Of a stretch of 64,000 nucleotides of DNA, positions 23,981-34,225 are shown one piece after another. The first letter of the stretch is position 1, and each line of letters begins with the position of its first letter. The position numbers and the translations under genes are program-made. Source of the stretch: PGYR01 sp046290495 (lineage in GTDB: Bacteria; Bacteroidota; Ignavibacteria; Kapaibacteriales; UBA2268); assembly GCA_046290495.1 (NCBI GenBank), contig JBKAGT010000006.1, forward strand, positions 62,001 to 126,000, read 5' to 3'. A model generated the notes under the pieces. It was not told the origin of the DNA, did no database searches, and saw nothing but the letters and a program-made list of their open reading frames with translations.

Positions 23981-26900
23981 ATGAAACAATCGTTTACTAA
24001 ATTGGCATTTATGCTACTTTTAGCTTTAACTATGGCACTTCCAAGCACTTTGTTTAGTGGTGTAGATGAAGCTGAAATGACTGAAAAGCTACCTGCTTTA
24101 CTTGGTCAAGACAATATGGGGCGTGAATTTTGGTTCGCGATTCCACCAGTATATGAAGAAGTAGCTGGTGATAACTTCGTTAGAGTCTTAGTGACAAGTG
24201 ATGTAGAGACAGATGTTGTCATTCAAGTAGAAGGTAAAGGGGTTTATAAGAAAAAAACTACAATCCCAAATAGTGTAATTGACTTTGAATTGAATCCTGC
24301 ACAAGCACAACCGATTCCACATAGATTGGGTACTCATATTTCACCACCAGCAAAAATATATAAAGGTGCAGGTGTACAAGTATCAGCAGACCAACCAATC
24401 GTTGTTTATGTAGTAATCAAATACAAATATACTTCAGATGGTTTCCTAGCTCTTCCTGTTTCTGGATTAGGTGATAGATACATCAATATGGTTTACCAAG
24501 ATCCAGCTTTGGGTGGTGCTAATAGCCACGCACCAGCATTCACTTGTGTTACGGGTGTTTATGACAATACTCAAGTCAATATGACTATGGGTGGTGGCCC
24601 TATGGGTAGTGATAAAATGAAGTTAGATGGTGGTAGAGAATTAGCAACTGGTGACCAAACATCATTCTTCTTAGATAGAGGTGATGTATGGATGGGTGCT
24701 TCTAGTGGCCATTTTCAAGATATTTCTGGTTCATTGTTCGAAGGTACGAAGCCATTCGCAATAGTTTCTGGTATGCACTGTGCTAACTTCCCGGTTGGGA
24801 ATGCTTGGTGTGATTATACAGTAGAAATGGAATTACCAACTTATGCTTGGGGTAAACAATACTATATTACTCCTATGGAAGGTAGAACTTATAATGGTAT
24901 AATCAGAATTTATGCCGCAGAAGACAATACTACAATTTATAGAAATGGTCAAGTAATGGGTTTACTTACTCATGGTGGTGGTAATACGATAGGTAAAGCT
25001 TATATGGAGATGAGAGTCTGGCCAAAACTTGATGACTTCGGCCAAGCAATAAGACCAAAAATTGCTACTATCCATGCTGACAAACCAATTGCAGTGATGT
25101 ATTATAATACTGGTACACAAGAAGATGTTGGTACTGCAGATAGTGATCCATTCCAATTATTCTTTACTCCTATTGAGCAATTCCAAACGGAAATATTATT
25201 CCCTTCACCTAATGCATTAGGTGGGACAGATTTTTATACTAAGAATTATGTGAACATTGTTTATGAAATGCACGAGGATTTCATACCTCAAGATTTAATG
25301 TTTGCTAAAATGGAAGTTGGAAGAGATCCGGACTGGAAACCAGTTTCTCAAGTAGTGGCTGGTGCTCCTAGAGTATTTACTGAAAAATACCAAGGAAAGG
25401 AATTTGGTACTTCTACTCTATCCTTACCTACAGAAGGTGTGTTTTCACTAAGGTCAGACTCAACTAAATTTGTTGCGTATTCTTATGGGTTTGCTTCATA
25501 CGAGTCTTACGGTTTCCCTACTTCTGCTGCACTTCGTGATTTATCTTCACCTGACACGAACGCTCCAGTTCCTAATTACGTTCAAGAATGTAATGGTGAT
25601 GTACTAAAAGACATGGGTACAGTAACTGATATGCCAGAAGATGATGAAGTAAGATCAAATATGGCAGATTTATACCTAATAGAAAACTTAAATGATAATT
25701 ATGTACTAGACTATAGAATACCGGGAACTAACAATAAAGATTTCATTCCTGGTGAGCAAAGAACATTATCATGGTGGTTAACTGTAGTTGACAAAACTCA
25801 GCCTGCAAGAGCTACTATAGCTTTCTTAGATAGAGCTGGTAATGACACTACTATTACGATTAGCTACGATCCACCTGAGTTTGAAGTAGTAAGCGGTAAT
25901 GCATTTGGTGTTATGGCTGCTTCTGATGCTCCTGTGGTAATGCAAGATACAATAAGAAACTTATCTACTACAGTACCTCAGTATATAACTAAGGTTGAGT
26001 TGCAAGATGGTGGTCAAGGATTTAGTATAGCTAGTTTTGAACCTGCTGGTTGGACGCCGCCAATGGAAATTGGTCCAGGTGAAGAAGTTATTGTAAATAT
26101 AGAGTTTGATCCAGCGGCTGCTGCTGCTAGTGGAGAAAAAGCAATTTACATAGACTCGCTTGGTGTAGGTTATGGAGATGAGGATTTCAATGAGTGTGGA
26201 TTTGCTTACTTCACTGAACAATCTGGTTCTCTGGGAGTTCCAGTAATCGAAGTAACTGATTGGGACTTCGGCACAAGAAATATAAACGAAGTAACTCCTG
26301 ACACTAGAATTATGACTATAACCAACACTGGTGATGAGATGCTAAGAATTACAGGTATCTCACAAGATTTACCTGCTGGTTCTATGTTCACTCATAACTT
26401 CATGACTTTATTCCCTGATGTATCTGTTGATACACCTTTAGAAATTGCACCAGGTGACTTAGTAGAGTTTCAAGTAGGATTTATGCCTACAGCTGTTGGA
26501 ACTTATGCTGAAAACATTGTATTTGATAATAATACTAAAGATGGTAATACTACAGATCATATCTGTGAATTGAAAGGTGTTGGTACTGATGCCCCTGTTT
26601 CTGCTGATGGTTATGTATGGCAAGGTGTTTTAATTAATAGACCTGCTACATTCCCTGCTGGACCTTATGATGTTGATGTAGATAGTCAACATGATGGATT
26701 CATAGTAAAGAATCTTGGTGATGCTGATGGAGACATAGCGCAAGTTGTTTCTATAAATATTGTTAGCGAAACTCCAAATGCAAGAGAATACTTCAGAACG
26801 AAGAACGGTGACGAAAATATCGTTGACTTCTTAAATAATAGTATTAGAGGACTAAACTTAGCTGGAGATGTTACTAGAGAAGAAGCTATAGTCTTTAATC

Positions 26901-28576
26901 CTACTGAAAAAGGTCTTCACAGAATTGAGTTTGAATTAGTATTCAATGAAGAAACTGGTAATGCAACATTACCTGTAGTTTATGAAGGTATTGGTGAAGC
27001 ACCAAATGTCGAGGTAACAAATGTAACATTTGCACCTATGTTAGTTAACGATGAAGCTAATGCTCAAACTACTGGTGTGATGACAATTACTAATACTGAT
27101 GATGAATATGGTCATCCTCTGAATATAACTGGAATTTCATTCGATAATGCTATTGTTAGCGATGATATTGCTGATTTCCAAGGACTAACATTCAGATATG
27201 ATGGTAATTTATATCAAGACTTAGTAGATGGTAATATTATTCTGAATAAAGGTCAAAGTTTAAACATCCCAGTACATTTCGTAGCAAGACAAGTAGGAAA
27301 TAATTCTGTAGTTGCAACGATTGAGTCGAATGCATACGTAGATGGTCCTGATTACGATAATGATTCTGATTGGAATGGTGTAGGTACAGATCTAATTGTA
27401 AATATTAGTTCTCCTTATACTCTATTATGTCTAAATGAAACTGAATTTATTAATATTACATTATCAAATCCTGGAACTGATAACCCAGTAACCATAAATG
27501 AGTTATCATTATCTGATTATGATTTAGACGGAGACGGTGTTGATGACTTATTCATTACTTCTCCAACAACTAACGTAACAGTACCAGTGAATGGTGATGT
27601 CAATGTAGTTGTAGAATACACTCCTACTGGTTTAATCAACAGACAGTTTGTAGAGCTTATTATCGATCATGATTATGGTAATAATTTGGCAATCAATGGT
27701 GCAGATGAAGCATTAGAAGTTGAATCAGAATTCTTCGTTGGTAATACTCAGACAAATGTAACTGGTGCTAGCAGTAGTAATCCTACAAATCCTGATTATG
27801 ATACAGAGTATATGGTGTCAATTGGCGATGAATTCGAATATCAAATTGGATTAACTGGTAACGCATCAGGAACTGATGCACAGACAATTACTGTAAATAT
27901 TAATTATAATAGTTTGTTTACATCACCTTTGATTGAAGAAGGTAACAATATGCCTAATATTACTAGTGAAGCTAGTGCAGAAGTACAACCGGGATCTTAT
28001 TCCGTAGCTCCTGATGCGAACGGCCCTAAAGGTAGTATGGTTATGACATTTACTCTACAAAGCACAGATGGTAGTTCTATATTTGCTAACAATAATATAA
28101 TTGCTAGTGTTCCATTCAGAGTTGTACTTCCTGCAGTAAATGAGGAAGGTGCTCTAGGTGAAATTGGACAAGATGACGATTCTTATGGAAGATTCGATAT
28201 GAGTCATACTCTAACTGATTTACCAACTTGTTATGCACACACTGAAGACGATGTGTTATTAGCAATCGAAGAGATTTGTGTTGGTGATTACAGAGCACTT
28301 TATGTTAGTGACTTTAACTTCGGTGAACCAAATGTAACTCCTAACCCTGCAAGTTCTGCAGCGACTATAGAGTACACGGTGCCTTATGATATGCCTGGTG
28401 AGATTATATTGTATAACTCAGCTATGCAACAAGTTAAGACACTTTACAGTGGTGAGATGAAAGAAGGTGTTAGAACAGCTGATGTTCCTGTTAGTGAACT
28501 TTCAAATGGTACTTACTTCTTCACTGTTAAGATTGGTGAAAAACAACAAATGGGTAGAATAGTTATTGAGAAATAA
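23981..28576 (+). CDS. Large T9SS surface protein: IgGFc-like N-domain, choice-of-anchor D/HYDIN repeats, sorting domain
   Basis: The 1531-residue protein starts with a signal peptide (about residues 1-26). Residues 45-520 resemble the IgGFc-binding N-terminal domain (GREFWFAIPPVYEE, HCANFPVG, AWGKQYYITPMEGR) and are related to the protein at 44309-46672. From about residue 755 there are HYDIN/choice-of-anchor-D-like beta-sandwich repeats (WDFGTRNINEV; TNTGDEMLRITGI; FMPTAVGTYAENIVF). A cohesin-like stretch lies near residues 1280-1400, and a T9SS type A sorting domain starts near 1450 (NVTPNPASSAATIEY). It is probably a long cell-surface or adhesin-like fibre. The ligand is unknown. It has its own terminator and a 157-bp upstream gap, so it is monocistronic. 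Confidence 0.85.
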   Translation: MKQSFTKLAFMLLLALTMALPSTLFSGVDEAEMTEKLPALLGQDNMGREFWFAIPPVYEEVAGDNFVRVLVTSDVETDVVIQVEGKGVYKKKTTIPNSVIDFELNPAQAQPIPHRLGTHISPPAKIYKGAGVQVSADQPIVVYVVIKYKYTSDGFLALPVSGLGDRYINMVYQDPALGGANSHAPAFTCVTGVYDNTQVNMTMGGGPMGSDKMKLDGGRELATGDQTSFFLDRGDVWMGASSGHFQDISGSLFEGTKPFAIVSGMHCANFPVGNAWCDYTVEMELPTYAWGKQYYITPMEGRTYNGIIRIYAAEDNTTIYRNGQVMGLLTHGGGNTIGKAYMEMRVWPKLDDFGQAIRPKIATIHADKPIAVMYYNTGTQEDVGTADSDPFQLFFTPIEQFQTEILFPSPNALGGTDFYTKNYVNIVYEMHEDFIPQDLMFAKMEVGRDPDWKPVSQVVAGAPRVFTEKYQGKEFGTSTLSLPTEGVFSLRSDSTKFVAYSYGFASYESYGFPTSAALRDLSSPDTNAPVPNYVQECNGDVLKDMGTVTDMPEDDEVRSNMADLYLIENLNDNYVLDYRIPGTNNKDFIPGEQRTLSWWLTVVDKTQPARATIAFLDRAGNDTTITISYDPPEFEVVSGNAFGVMAASDAPVVMQDTIRNLSTTVPQYITKVELQDGGQGFSIASFEPAGWTPPMEIGPGEEVIVNIEFDPAAAAASGEKAIYIDSLGVGYGDEDFNECGFAYFTEQSGSLGVPVIEVTDWDFGTRNINEVTPDTRIMTITNTGDEMLRITGISQDLPAGSMFTHNFMTLFPDVSVDTPLEIAPGDLVEFQVGFMPTAVGTYAENIVFDNNTKDGNTTDHICELKGVGTDAPVSADGYVWQGVLINRPATFPAGPYDVDVDSQHDGFIVKNLGDADGDIAQVVSINIVSETPNAREYFRTKNGDENIVDFLNNSIRGLNLAGDVTREEAIVFNPTEKGLHRIEFELVFNEETGNATLPVVYEGIGEAPNVEVTNVTFAPMLVNDEANAQTTGVMTITNTDDEYGHPLNITGISFDNAIVSDDIADFQGLTFRYDGNLYQDLVDGNIILNKGQSLNIPVHFVARQVGNNSVVATIESNAYVDGPDYDNDSDWNGVGTDLIVNISSPYTLLCLNETEFINITLSNPGTDNPVTINELSLSDYDLDGDGVDDLFITSPTTNVTVPVNGDVNVVVEYTPTGLINRQFVELIIDHDYGNNLAINGADEALEVESEFFVGNTQTNVTGASSSNPTNPDYDTEYMVSIGDEFEYQIGLTGNASGTDAQTITVNINYNSLFTSPLIEEGNNMPNITSEASAEVQPGSYSVAPDANGPKGSMVMTFTLQSTDGSSIFANNNIIASVPFRVVLPAVNEEGALGEIGQDDDSYGRFDMSHTLTDLPTCYAHTEDDVLLAIEEICVGDYRALYVSDFNFGEPNVTPNPASSAATIEYTVPYDMPGEIILYNSAMQQVKTLYSGEMKEGVRTADVPVSELSNGTYFFTVKIGEKQQMGRIVIEK

Positions 28577-28603
28577 TAGCTAGCACTCAATATTAGAATT
28601 AAC

Positions 28604-28634
28604 AAAGGTAGTCAGAAATGGCTACCTTTTTTTT
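28604..28634 (+). terminator. Rho-independent terminator of the large surface protein gene
   Basis: AAAGGTAG (28604-28611) pairs with CTACCTTT (28622-28629) across a 10-nt loop and is followed by more T residues, 28 bp after the stop codon. Confidence 0.88.
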
Positions 28635-28903
28635 GTCTTATGATTAAGGTTTCCGAACTGCAGTGTAAGTCTATTAAGTATATCTACTTAGGAAATCATA
28701 TCCACAGTGTGGCATCAGTTTCACAAATAGAAAAAAATTAAAATTTGTAGTGAATAAAATGCGATCTTGTAAGTTGTTGTTGTGTAGTTATTTAAGCAGA
28801 ATACCGATTTGTCATTGGTTCTCTGGCATTAAATTTCTATGTAACTAAATAAATAGAATAATGTATATAGAAGTAATATTAACAACTAACACAAGGAGAT
28901 AGC
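28635..28903 (+). other. Intergenic region upstream of the small carboxypeptidase-regulatory-domain protein gene
   Basis: This 269-bp stretch has no plausible ORF and no recognisable RNA gene. It holds the candidate promoter at 28808-28837 and a good ribosome site (AAGGAG at about 28892-28897). The rest shows nothing I can name. Confidence 0.4.
28808..28837 (+). promoter_or_regulatory. Candidate Bacteroidota-type promoter
   Basis: TTTG (28808-28811), an 18-bp spacer, then TAAATTTC (28830-28837). This is seven of eight bases of the TAnnTTTG -7 consensus with a correct -33 element. It would give a leader of about 60 nt before the ATG at 28904. Confidence 0.4.
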
Positions 28904-29293
28904 ATGAAAAAATTAGCAATAGTTGCTATGGTAATAGCTCTCGGTATGATATCGAGTGTAAACAAGACTGAAGCTCAGTTCATTAACGTGGTGCTATCAA
29001 TTACTGGAAATGTAGTTGATAAAGTTACAAATAACCCAATCGAAATGCGTGTAGAAGCATTCGATGATAATGGGAATAGAGTTTACTATGGCAGAACAAA
29101 ATCAGAAAACGATGGATACTATTTTATAACTGGACTAAAGCCAGGTAAAGACTATAAATTGAAATTAAGTGACAATAAAGATTATGAAGATTATGAGGAA
29201 GTGGTATCATTGCCTGATGTAGATAGCTATATGGAAATAGAAAAGAATATAGAAGTGGCTAGTGCTAATGAAACCGCTTCACCAGGAAAGTAA
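28904..29293 (+). CDS. Small secreted carboxypeptidase-regulatory-like domain protein
   Basis: The 129-residue protein has a signal peptide (residues 1-24, ending TEA-QF) and one transthyretin-like beta-sandwich: ITGNVVDKVTNNPIE, RTKSENDGYYFITGLKPGKDYKLKL. Such CarboxypepD_reg domains usually precede TonB receptors or peptidases; here the domain stands alone. It has no T9SS tail, lipobox or Cys residues, so it is probably periplasmic or released. A strong ribosome site and a strong terminator make it an independent, possibly well expressed gene. The function is unknown. Confidence 0.75.
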   Translation: MKKLAIVAMVIALGMISSVNKTEAQFINVVLSITGNVVDKVTNNPIEMRVEAFDDNGNRVYYGRTKSENDGYYFITGLKPGKDYKLKLSDNKDYEDYEEVVSLPDVDSYMEIEKNIEVASANETASPGK

Positions 29294-29317
29294 GTTAGAT
29301 AAATATAATACTAATAG

Positions 29318-29348
29318 AAAAGGGTCATTTATTATGACCCTTTTTTTT
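29318..29348 (+). terminator. Strong rho-independent terminator
   Basis: AAAAGGGTCAT pairs with ATGACCCTTTT (29318-29328 with 29334-29344): an 11-bp perfect stem with a 5-nt loop and a following T-run. It lies 24 bp after the stop of the small secreted protein gene. Confidence 0.93.
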
Positions 29349-29424
29349 ATTGTAATATTCGTAACAATCTGCATTTTTAATAGTTTATAGGTAAACAAAA
29401 GCCATTTAAATTCTACTTAATACA

Positions 29425-31746
29425 ATGAAACAGTTAATAAAAGTCTTATTTCTACTCTTTTCTGTTAGTTTCCTTTATTCTCAACCGGATAATTTTACCT
29501 CAAATTATGACAAGTATAATTGCTTTGCATTCGATGACGACAACTACTATGTGGGTCTAGTCAATGGCTTTGTAGTGCAAGATAGGGAAACGGGGGAATA
29601 TAAATATTACTCTACACTCAACTCGGATATGAAAGGTAATAATGTGAGTGATATTGATGTGTATAAAGGTAAGGTGTATTTTACTTCTAATAGGGGTGTC
29701 TATAGTTACAGTAATAGCATTGTAGAAAGTCTGGGTTATGATTCTTTATTTTTTTCAGGCATACAAAAAGATGAAGAAGGTTACCTCTGGTTTTACAGTA
29801 ATGATTTAATATTTGGTTTTGATGGCAGTTATTTCAAGTATTTCGACCTCTCATTACATACGTCTAGGTATGCTGAATTAAATAAAATATATACTCATGA
29901 AGAGTATTTGTGGCTTTCTTTTAAAACTTATAATAATAAGTATTCTTATGTCTTGATAAATGTAAATGAAGATACTCTAAAAGCATTTGAACCAGTGGAG
30001 ATTGGATTTGAAGATAATTATACGAAACTTATTGCTTTTTCAAATGGAAAAGCTTGGCTCAAATCTACAAGCAACGAAGTTTTTAATTATACTTTTTCCT
30101 CAAGTGAATGGAGCGAAGAAAATACTAAGTTTATCACTCCTTATGGCTATCAAATAGTACCATATATAATTACAAACCAAAAGGGGAAGATGTGGTTTAT
30201 AATGTTCGATAAAGTTGGTGAAGGAGTACGGAAAGTAGCCACTTTTGAGAATGATCAATATGTCGTTGAAACAAAATTTGAGGAGTTAGCTGCTAATAAT
30301 GGCAAAACCTGGAATAGGTTATACAAATTTGATGACGAATTAATACTATCAACTGTATCGGGTGAGTATTACAGAATAGAAGATGAAATTCTTGAGTTAA
30401 TTGCTGAAGCAGATACAAATGCTAAATTAACACAAGAAACTAATTTTTATAAAAATGAGGATGAATTATTTAGATTAGCTAGAGTAACTAGAAACGAGAC
30501 TTCTGCATTTGAAATTATTGATATAGAAAACAATAAAATAGACGAATTTAGAATTACAAATAAGACTTATTTTCCATACCTTACATTAGGTAGTTACTAT
30601 AAGATAGATGGAATGGAGTTTATTTCAAGGTATTATAACAATATATCCCGTGTCAATAAAGATGGCATTTGGAATGGGGTTTCAACAATAGGTGTTGTAA
30701 ATGATGATGGGGTCGTTGTTAAGAAAGATGTAAAGGGGGACTACTATTTTTACGATGATTATCTATACAAATACAAAAATGGCAATGCTGAAAAGCTTTT
30801 CCGTTTTTCTCCTGAATATTTAAGAGGTATAGAAATTCATAATAACAACTCTTATTTTTATTATTCCTATAAAATAGGTAATCATTATGTTGAGTTTAAT
30901 CTAAATAGGAAGTTCGGAGTTAGGGTTGGGGCGTATGATCCAAAAGGAGAAAAGATAAATGAAATATCTGATGAGGATGATTGCATAAACAATTGGTATG
31001 AGTATGGGAAATACTCAACATATTATTATGGGTCAGTACCTTCAGATATTAAAATAGACAATAATAGTAATATATGGCTTTTAACATGGACTTCTCTCTA
31101 TTATTTGGAAGAAAATAGCAACTGTACTTATTTTAAGTTTGAAAGTGATGAAGATGATGAAGCAATAAAGCCAAACCAAATTGCTTATTCGAGATATCAA
31201 GGAAAGATGTATGGTAAAAGAGACAATTTGGTTTATAGCTTTAATGAAAGTGACTTTAAGACTGCTGACTCTAAAGATATGGTTGACGGGGAACTAAACT
31301 TTATCGGTGAATGTAACGATGGTTTGGTTTATGTAGCTACAACTGATGGTCGTCTGTTTAGACTAAATACTATAGATAGTTGGGAGAAAATACCCTTGGT
31401 AGAAGGGAAAGAAAGCATTCACGCTAATATTCGTAATGTATTTAGAAGTGAAGATACCCTGTATGTATCTACAGAAATTGGTTTAATCAAAGTTCATCAG
31501 AAGATTACATCGTTTGCAGAAGGAACGACTAAAGTTGACGATATTAATGTATATCCAAACCCTGTTGGAAGTGAGCTAACTGTAGTTGGCTATGAAGGCA
31601 AGGCCACGATTTTTAATTCTTATGGTACTGAAATTAAAAACATTGAGATTGATAATAGCAATATTGACGTAAGTGGTTTAGTGCCTGGAATATATTTCAT
31701 TTCAGATATTTATGGGAAGCAAATAGCTAAATTTGTTAAGGAATAG
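29425..31746 (+). CDS. T9SS-secreted propeller-like protein
   Basis: The 773-residue protein has a signal peptide (about residues 1-19). A long region follows with repeated short strands of the type KGKMWFIMFD, NSNIWLLTWTSLYYLEEN and DTLYVSTEIGLIKV, similar to the two-component-regulator propeller and ligand-binding propellers of Bacteroidota. A T9SS type A sorting domain begins near residue 695 (DDINVYPNPVGSELTVVGYEG) and ends in KFVKE. No enzymatic motif is visible, so it is probably a surface-exposed or secreted binding protein. It is monocistronic and converges with the TonB receptor gene. Confidence 0.78.
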   Translation: MKQLIKVLFLLFSVSFLYSQPDNFTSNYDKYNCFAFDDDNYYVGLVNGFVVQDRETGEYKYYSTLNSDMKGNNVSDIDVYKGKVYFTSNRGVYSYSNSIVESLGYDSLFFSGIQKDEEGYLWFYSNDLIFGFDGSYFKYFDLSLHTSRYAELNKIYTHEEYLWLSFKTYNNKYSYVLINVNEDTLKAFEPVEIGFEDNYTKLIAFSNGKAWLKSTSNEVFNYTFSSSEWSEENTKFITPYGYQIVPYIITNQKGKMWFIMFDKVGEGVRKVATFENDQYVVETKFEELAANNGKTWNRLYKFDDELILSTVSGEYYRIEDEILELIAEADTNAKLTQETNFYKNEDELFRLARVTRNETSAFEIIDIENNKIDEFRITNKTYFPYLTLGSYYKIDGMEFISRYYNNISRVNKDGIWNGVSTIGVVNDDGVVVKKDVKGDYYFYDDYLYKYKNGNAEKLFRFSPEYLRGIEIHNNNSYFYYSYKIGNHYVEFNLNRKFGVRVGAYDPKGEKINEISDEDDCINNWYEYGKYSTYYYGSVPSDIKIDNNSNIWLLTWTSLYYLEENSNCTYFKFESDEDDEAIKPNQIAYSRYQGKMYGKRDNLVYSFNESDFKTADSKDMVDGELNFIGECNDGLVYVATTDGRLFRLNTIDSWEKIPLVEGKESIHANIRNVFRSEDTLYVSTEIGLIKVHQKITSFAEGTTKVDDINVYPNPVGSELTVVGYEGKATIFNSYGTEIKNIEIDNSNIDVSGLVPGIYFISDIYGKQIAKFVKE

Positions 31747-31762
31747 TACATTTTTAATAAAA

Positions 31763-34093
31763 CTACATCGACTTCAATCTTAGTCCTAAATATGTAGTAC
31801 GTGGGAGTCCTGGACCATAAATGAAGTTGCTATCGCGATTTTTACTTATGTCAAAGTTCTCTTGGTAAGAGTTTAGAATGTTTTTCATACCTCCAAATAT
31901 CTCCAGTCCAGTGCTAGTTTCATCCAGCTCGATAGTATAACCTACTCGCAAACCAATATCATAAAACTCTGGACTAGTGAAGTATTGATCAAATTTTTGA
32001 CCTGTGCCTTCTCCACCGAAGTGAGCGATTAGCATCGGACCAGTATAAGTTATATTCGTACTCATTGTTAACATCTTACTTGGTGTGTAGCTCAATGTAG
32101 CATAACCATAATTGTTTGGTGTTCTGAGAAATTCTCTCCTCTTTTCAAGACCCTCTATTGTCTCTCTAGCATCATTGAACATACTACTCTGAATTGTAAA
32201 ACCTGCTTCCATTTCAAACAGATAATCATAATTAGCTCTTCCTTCTACAGTAATTCCTTGAACAACTGCACCACTACCATTGCGTTTTTCAAACCTTTCT
32301 CCAAACTCATCTTCACCTAAAGGGAATAGAAAGAATGCATTACTTAGCTCAGTGTGAAATCCTTCGATTGTAAAGCCAGCTATATAATGTTCAGTGGCTT
32401 TATCATAGTTGATAGAAGCAGTGTAGCTATTCGAACGTTCTTCTTTCAGATTTTCACTTAGTGAAATACGTGAAACTCCGCCACCTGCAAATGCAATATG
32501 CAGATCTGTATCGAACGCTTGAGGAGCTCTGAATCCAGTTCCCCAACCCAAACGGAATTGTGTGTTTTCCATCGGTTTGTATAGTAATGAAAGACGTGGA
32601 CTAAAAATTGGATCCTCAACTAAGTTGTGCTTATCTAACCTAATACCTGCTAATAGATTTAGTTCAGAATATATATCCCAATCATGCTGAACGAATGCAC
32701 CTAGGTCCGTAGTTGTCTGATCTATCAGATAATTGAAGGGTTCAATCTCATCATAAACATCATCGTAAACATATTCACTTCCGAATGTTAGCGTGGCATC
32801 ACCACCAAAGAAATTCTCGAATCTGTTATTAAATTGAAATCCACCTTGGTGTGTTATCACATCTGATATACCATAAGGTGGAGCTGCCAAGAAATTGTTT
32901 AATTCATTTTCATTATCTGGAATAATACCAGTATAGTGTGTTCTGTCTGTTTTTTGTCCACCATAGTAGATGGATAATGAATTCCTTTCTTCATTGAAAT
33001 TGATTTGATAGTCCAATGAACCCATCAGTACATTGTGTGTTCGCTCTTCTGATTGCTGTGCTAAGTGTGCAGGACCATCTACTAGCTCACCTCCATATCT
33101 GTATTCGTATATGCTACTAAGACTAAATGATAGTTTTTGGTTATCACTTGGTAGGTAGAATAAGTTAGTACCAAATGAATTATCTCTTAATTCTGGTAAC
33201 TCTGAAAAATTATCATCATTAATATCGTAAGCTTCTCTGTTCCTATTGTTTAAGAAAAATGATGCTCCTGCATTTCCAGTTTCGTTTATGAAAGAAGCAT
33301 TCGCGGAAAGTATATTATCTGTTGCAGCTCCATATATAGACTGAAAAGTATTAGTCACGTTGTAGCTGTTCTCACTAGGTAGCTTTGTAATTATATTCAC
33401 TGTTCCACCTATAGCACTAGATCCGTATAATGCTGAGACTCCACCCCTTACTACCTCTATTCTATCAATCATATTAGTAGGTATTTGCTCCAGTCCATAA
33501 AGCCCAGTAAGTGGGCTGAAAATTGGTCTGCTATTTACCAATATCTGTGAGTAACCACCTTCCAAACCATTCATTCTTAGCTGTGTGTAGTTACATGTTT
33601 GGCAATTATTTTCGACTCTTAATCCAGACTGGAAATTTAGTCCCTCGCACAGATTAACTGCATTTACTTGCTCTAAGTGCTTGCTATCTATTATATCAAC
33701 TATGACAGGAGAATCTGTTTTTCTTTTTGCCGTTCTGGTTCCAGTTACAACAACTTCATCAAAATTAATGTTCTCTTGGTTAAGGGTTATTGATATGTCA
33801 ATCCCTATTTCTTTTTTTAAATCTAAGGTAAAAGTAGTATCGTTATATCCAACCGAGCTAATTCTAAGCTGATACTCACCTAATTCTAAGTTATCTATAA
33901 CAAACAACCCTTTGTTGTTAGTATAAGTGCCTTTCTTGGTGTCTACAAGTGAAACAGTAGCAGATATAACGGGTTCGCCATTGCTGTTAGAGACCTTACC
34001 TTTAATACTAGACGAACTAGCAGTAGAAACACTAAATATAAATATTAAAAGTAGTATGTTTAGTTTTGTTAACATTTTATCGAGTTTTGTCAA
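31763..34093 (-). CDS. TonB-dependent outer-membrane receptor with CxxC in the plug
   Basis: The 776-residue protein has a signal peptide, an N-terminal carboxypeptidase-regulatory domain (IKGKVSNSNGEPVISATVSL, residues 28-110), a plug domain (VVVTGTRTAKRKTDSPVIV; PTNMIDRIEVVRGGVSALYG), and a 22-strand-type barrel to the C-terminus (RTTYLGLRLKSM). The plug carries NNCQTCNYTQLRMNGLEGG, a Cys pair shared by a Bacteroidota subgroup of FepA/BtuB-like receptors sometimes found with metal-handling genes. It imports a scarce ligand across the outer membrane, possibly metal-related, but this is inferred. No SusD partner is present. It stands alone. Confidence 0.92.
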   Translation of the reverse strand: MTKLDKMLTKLNILLLIFIFSVSTASSSSIKGKVSNSNGEPVISATVSLVDTKKGTYTNNKGLFVIDNLELGEYQLRISSVGYNDTTFTLDLKKEIGIDISITLNQENINFDEVVVTGTRTAKRKTDSPVIVDIIDSKHLEQVNAVNLCEGLNFQSGLRVENNCQTCNYTQLRMNGLEGGYSQILVNSRPIFSPLTGLYGLEQIPTNMIDRIEVVRGGVSALYGSSAIGGTVNIITKLPSENSYNVTNTFQSIYGAATDNILSANASFINETGNAGASFFLNNRNREAYDINDDNFSELPELRDNSFGTNLFYLPSDNQKLSFSLSSIYEYRYGGELVDGPAHLAQQSEERTHNVLMGSLDYQINFNEERNSLSIYYGGQKTDRTHYTGIIPDNENELNNFLAAPPYGISDVITHQGGFQFNNRFENFFGGDATLTFGSEYVYDDVYDEIEPFNYLIDQTTTDLGAFVQHDWDIYSELNLLAGIRLDKHNLVEDPIFSPRLSLLYKPMENTQFRLGWGTGFRAPQAFDTDLHIAFAGGGVSRISLSENLKEERSNSYTASINYDKATEHYIAGFTIEGFHTELSNAFFLFPLGEDEFGERFEKRNGSGAVVQGITVEGRANYDYLFEMEAGFTIQSSMFNDARETIEGLEKRREFLRTPNNYGYATLSYTPSKMLTMSTNITYTGPMLIAHFGGEGTGQKFDQYFTSPEFYDIGLRVGYTIELDETSTGLEIFGGMKNILNSYQENFDISKNRDSNFIYGPGLPRTTYLGLRLKSM

Positions 34094-34177
34094 TTGTTAT
34101 TATATGCAAACTATAATAATTATTAGAATCTAACAAAAAAAGTTAGTTATGGCTAACAAGAATTTGAACATAAAAAA

Positions 34178-34203
34178 AGAGCAACTTTTTTGAAAGCTGC
34201 TCT
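34178..34203 (-). terminator. Rho-independent terminator of the SPT-like gene
   Basis: AGAGCA pairs with TGCTCT, and after one mismatch CTTT pairs with AAAG around a short loop. On the minus strand seven T residues follow (complement of 34172-34178). It is 23 bp past the stop codon. Confidence 0.87.
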
Positions 34204-34225
34204 CTAAAAAAAATTCTAATTTAGA

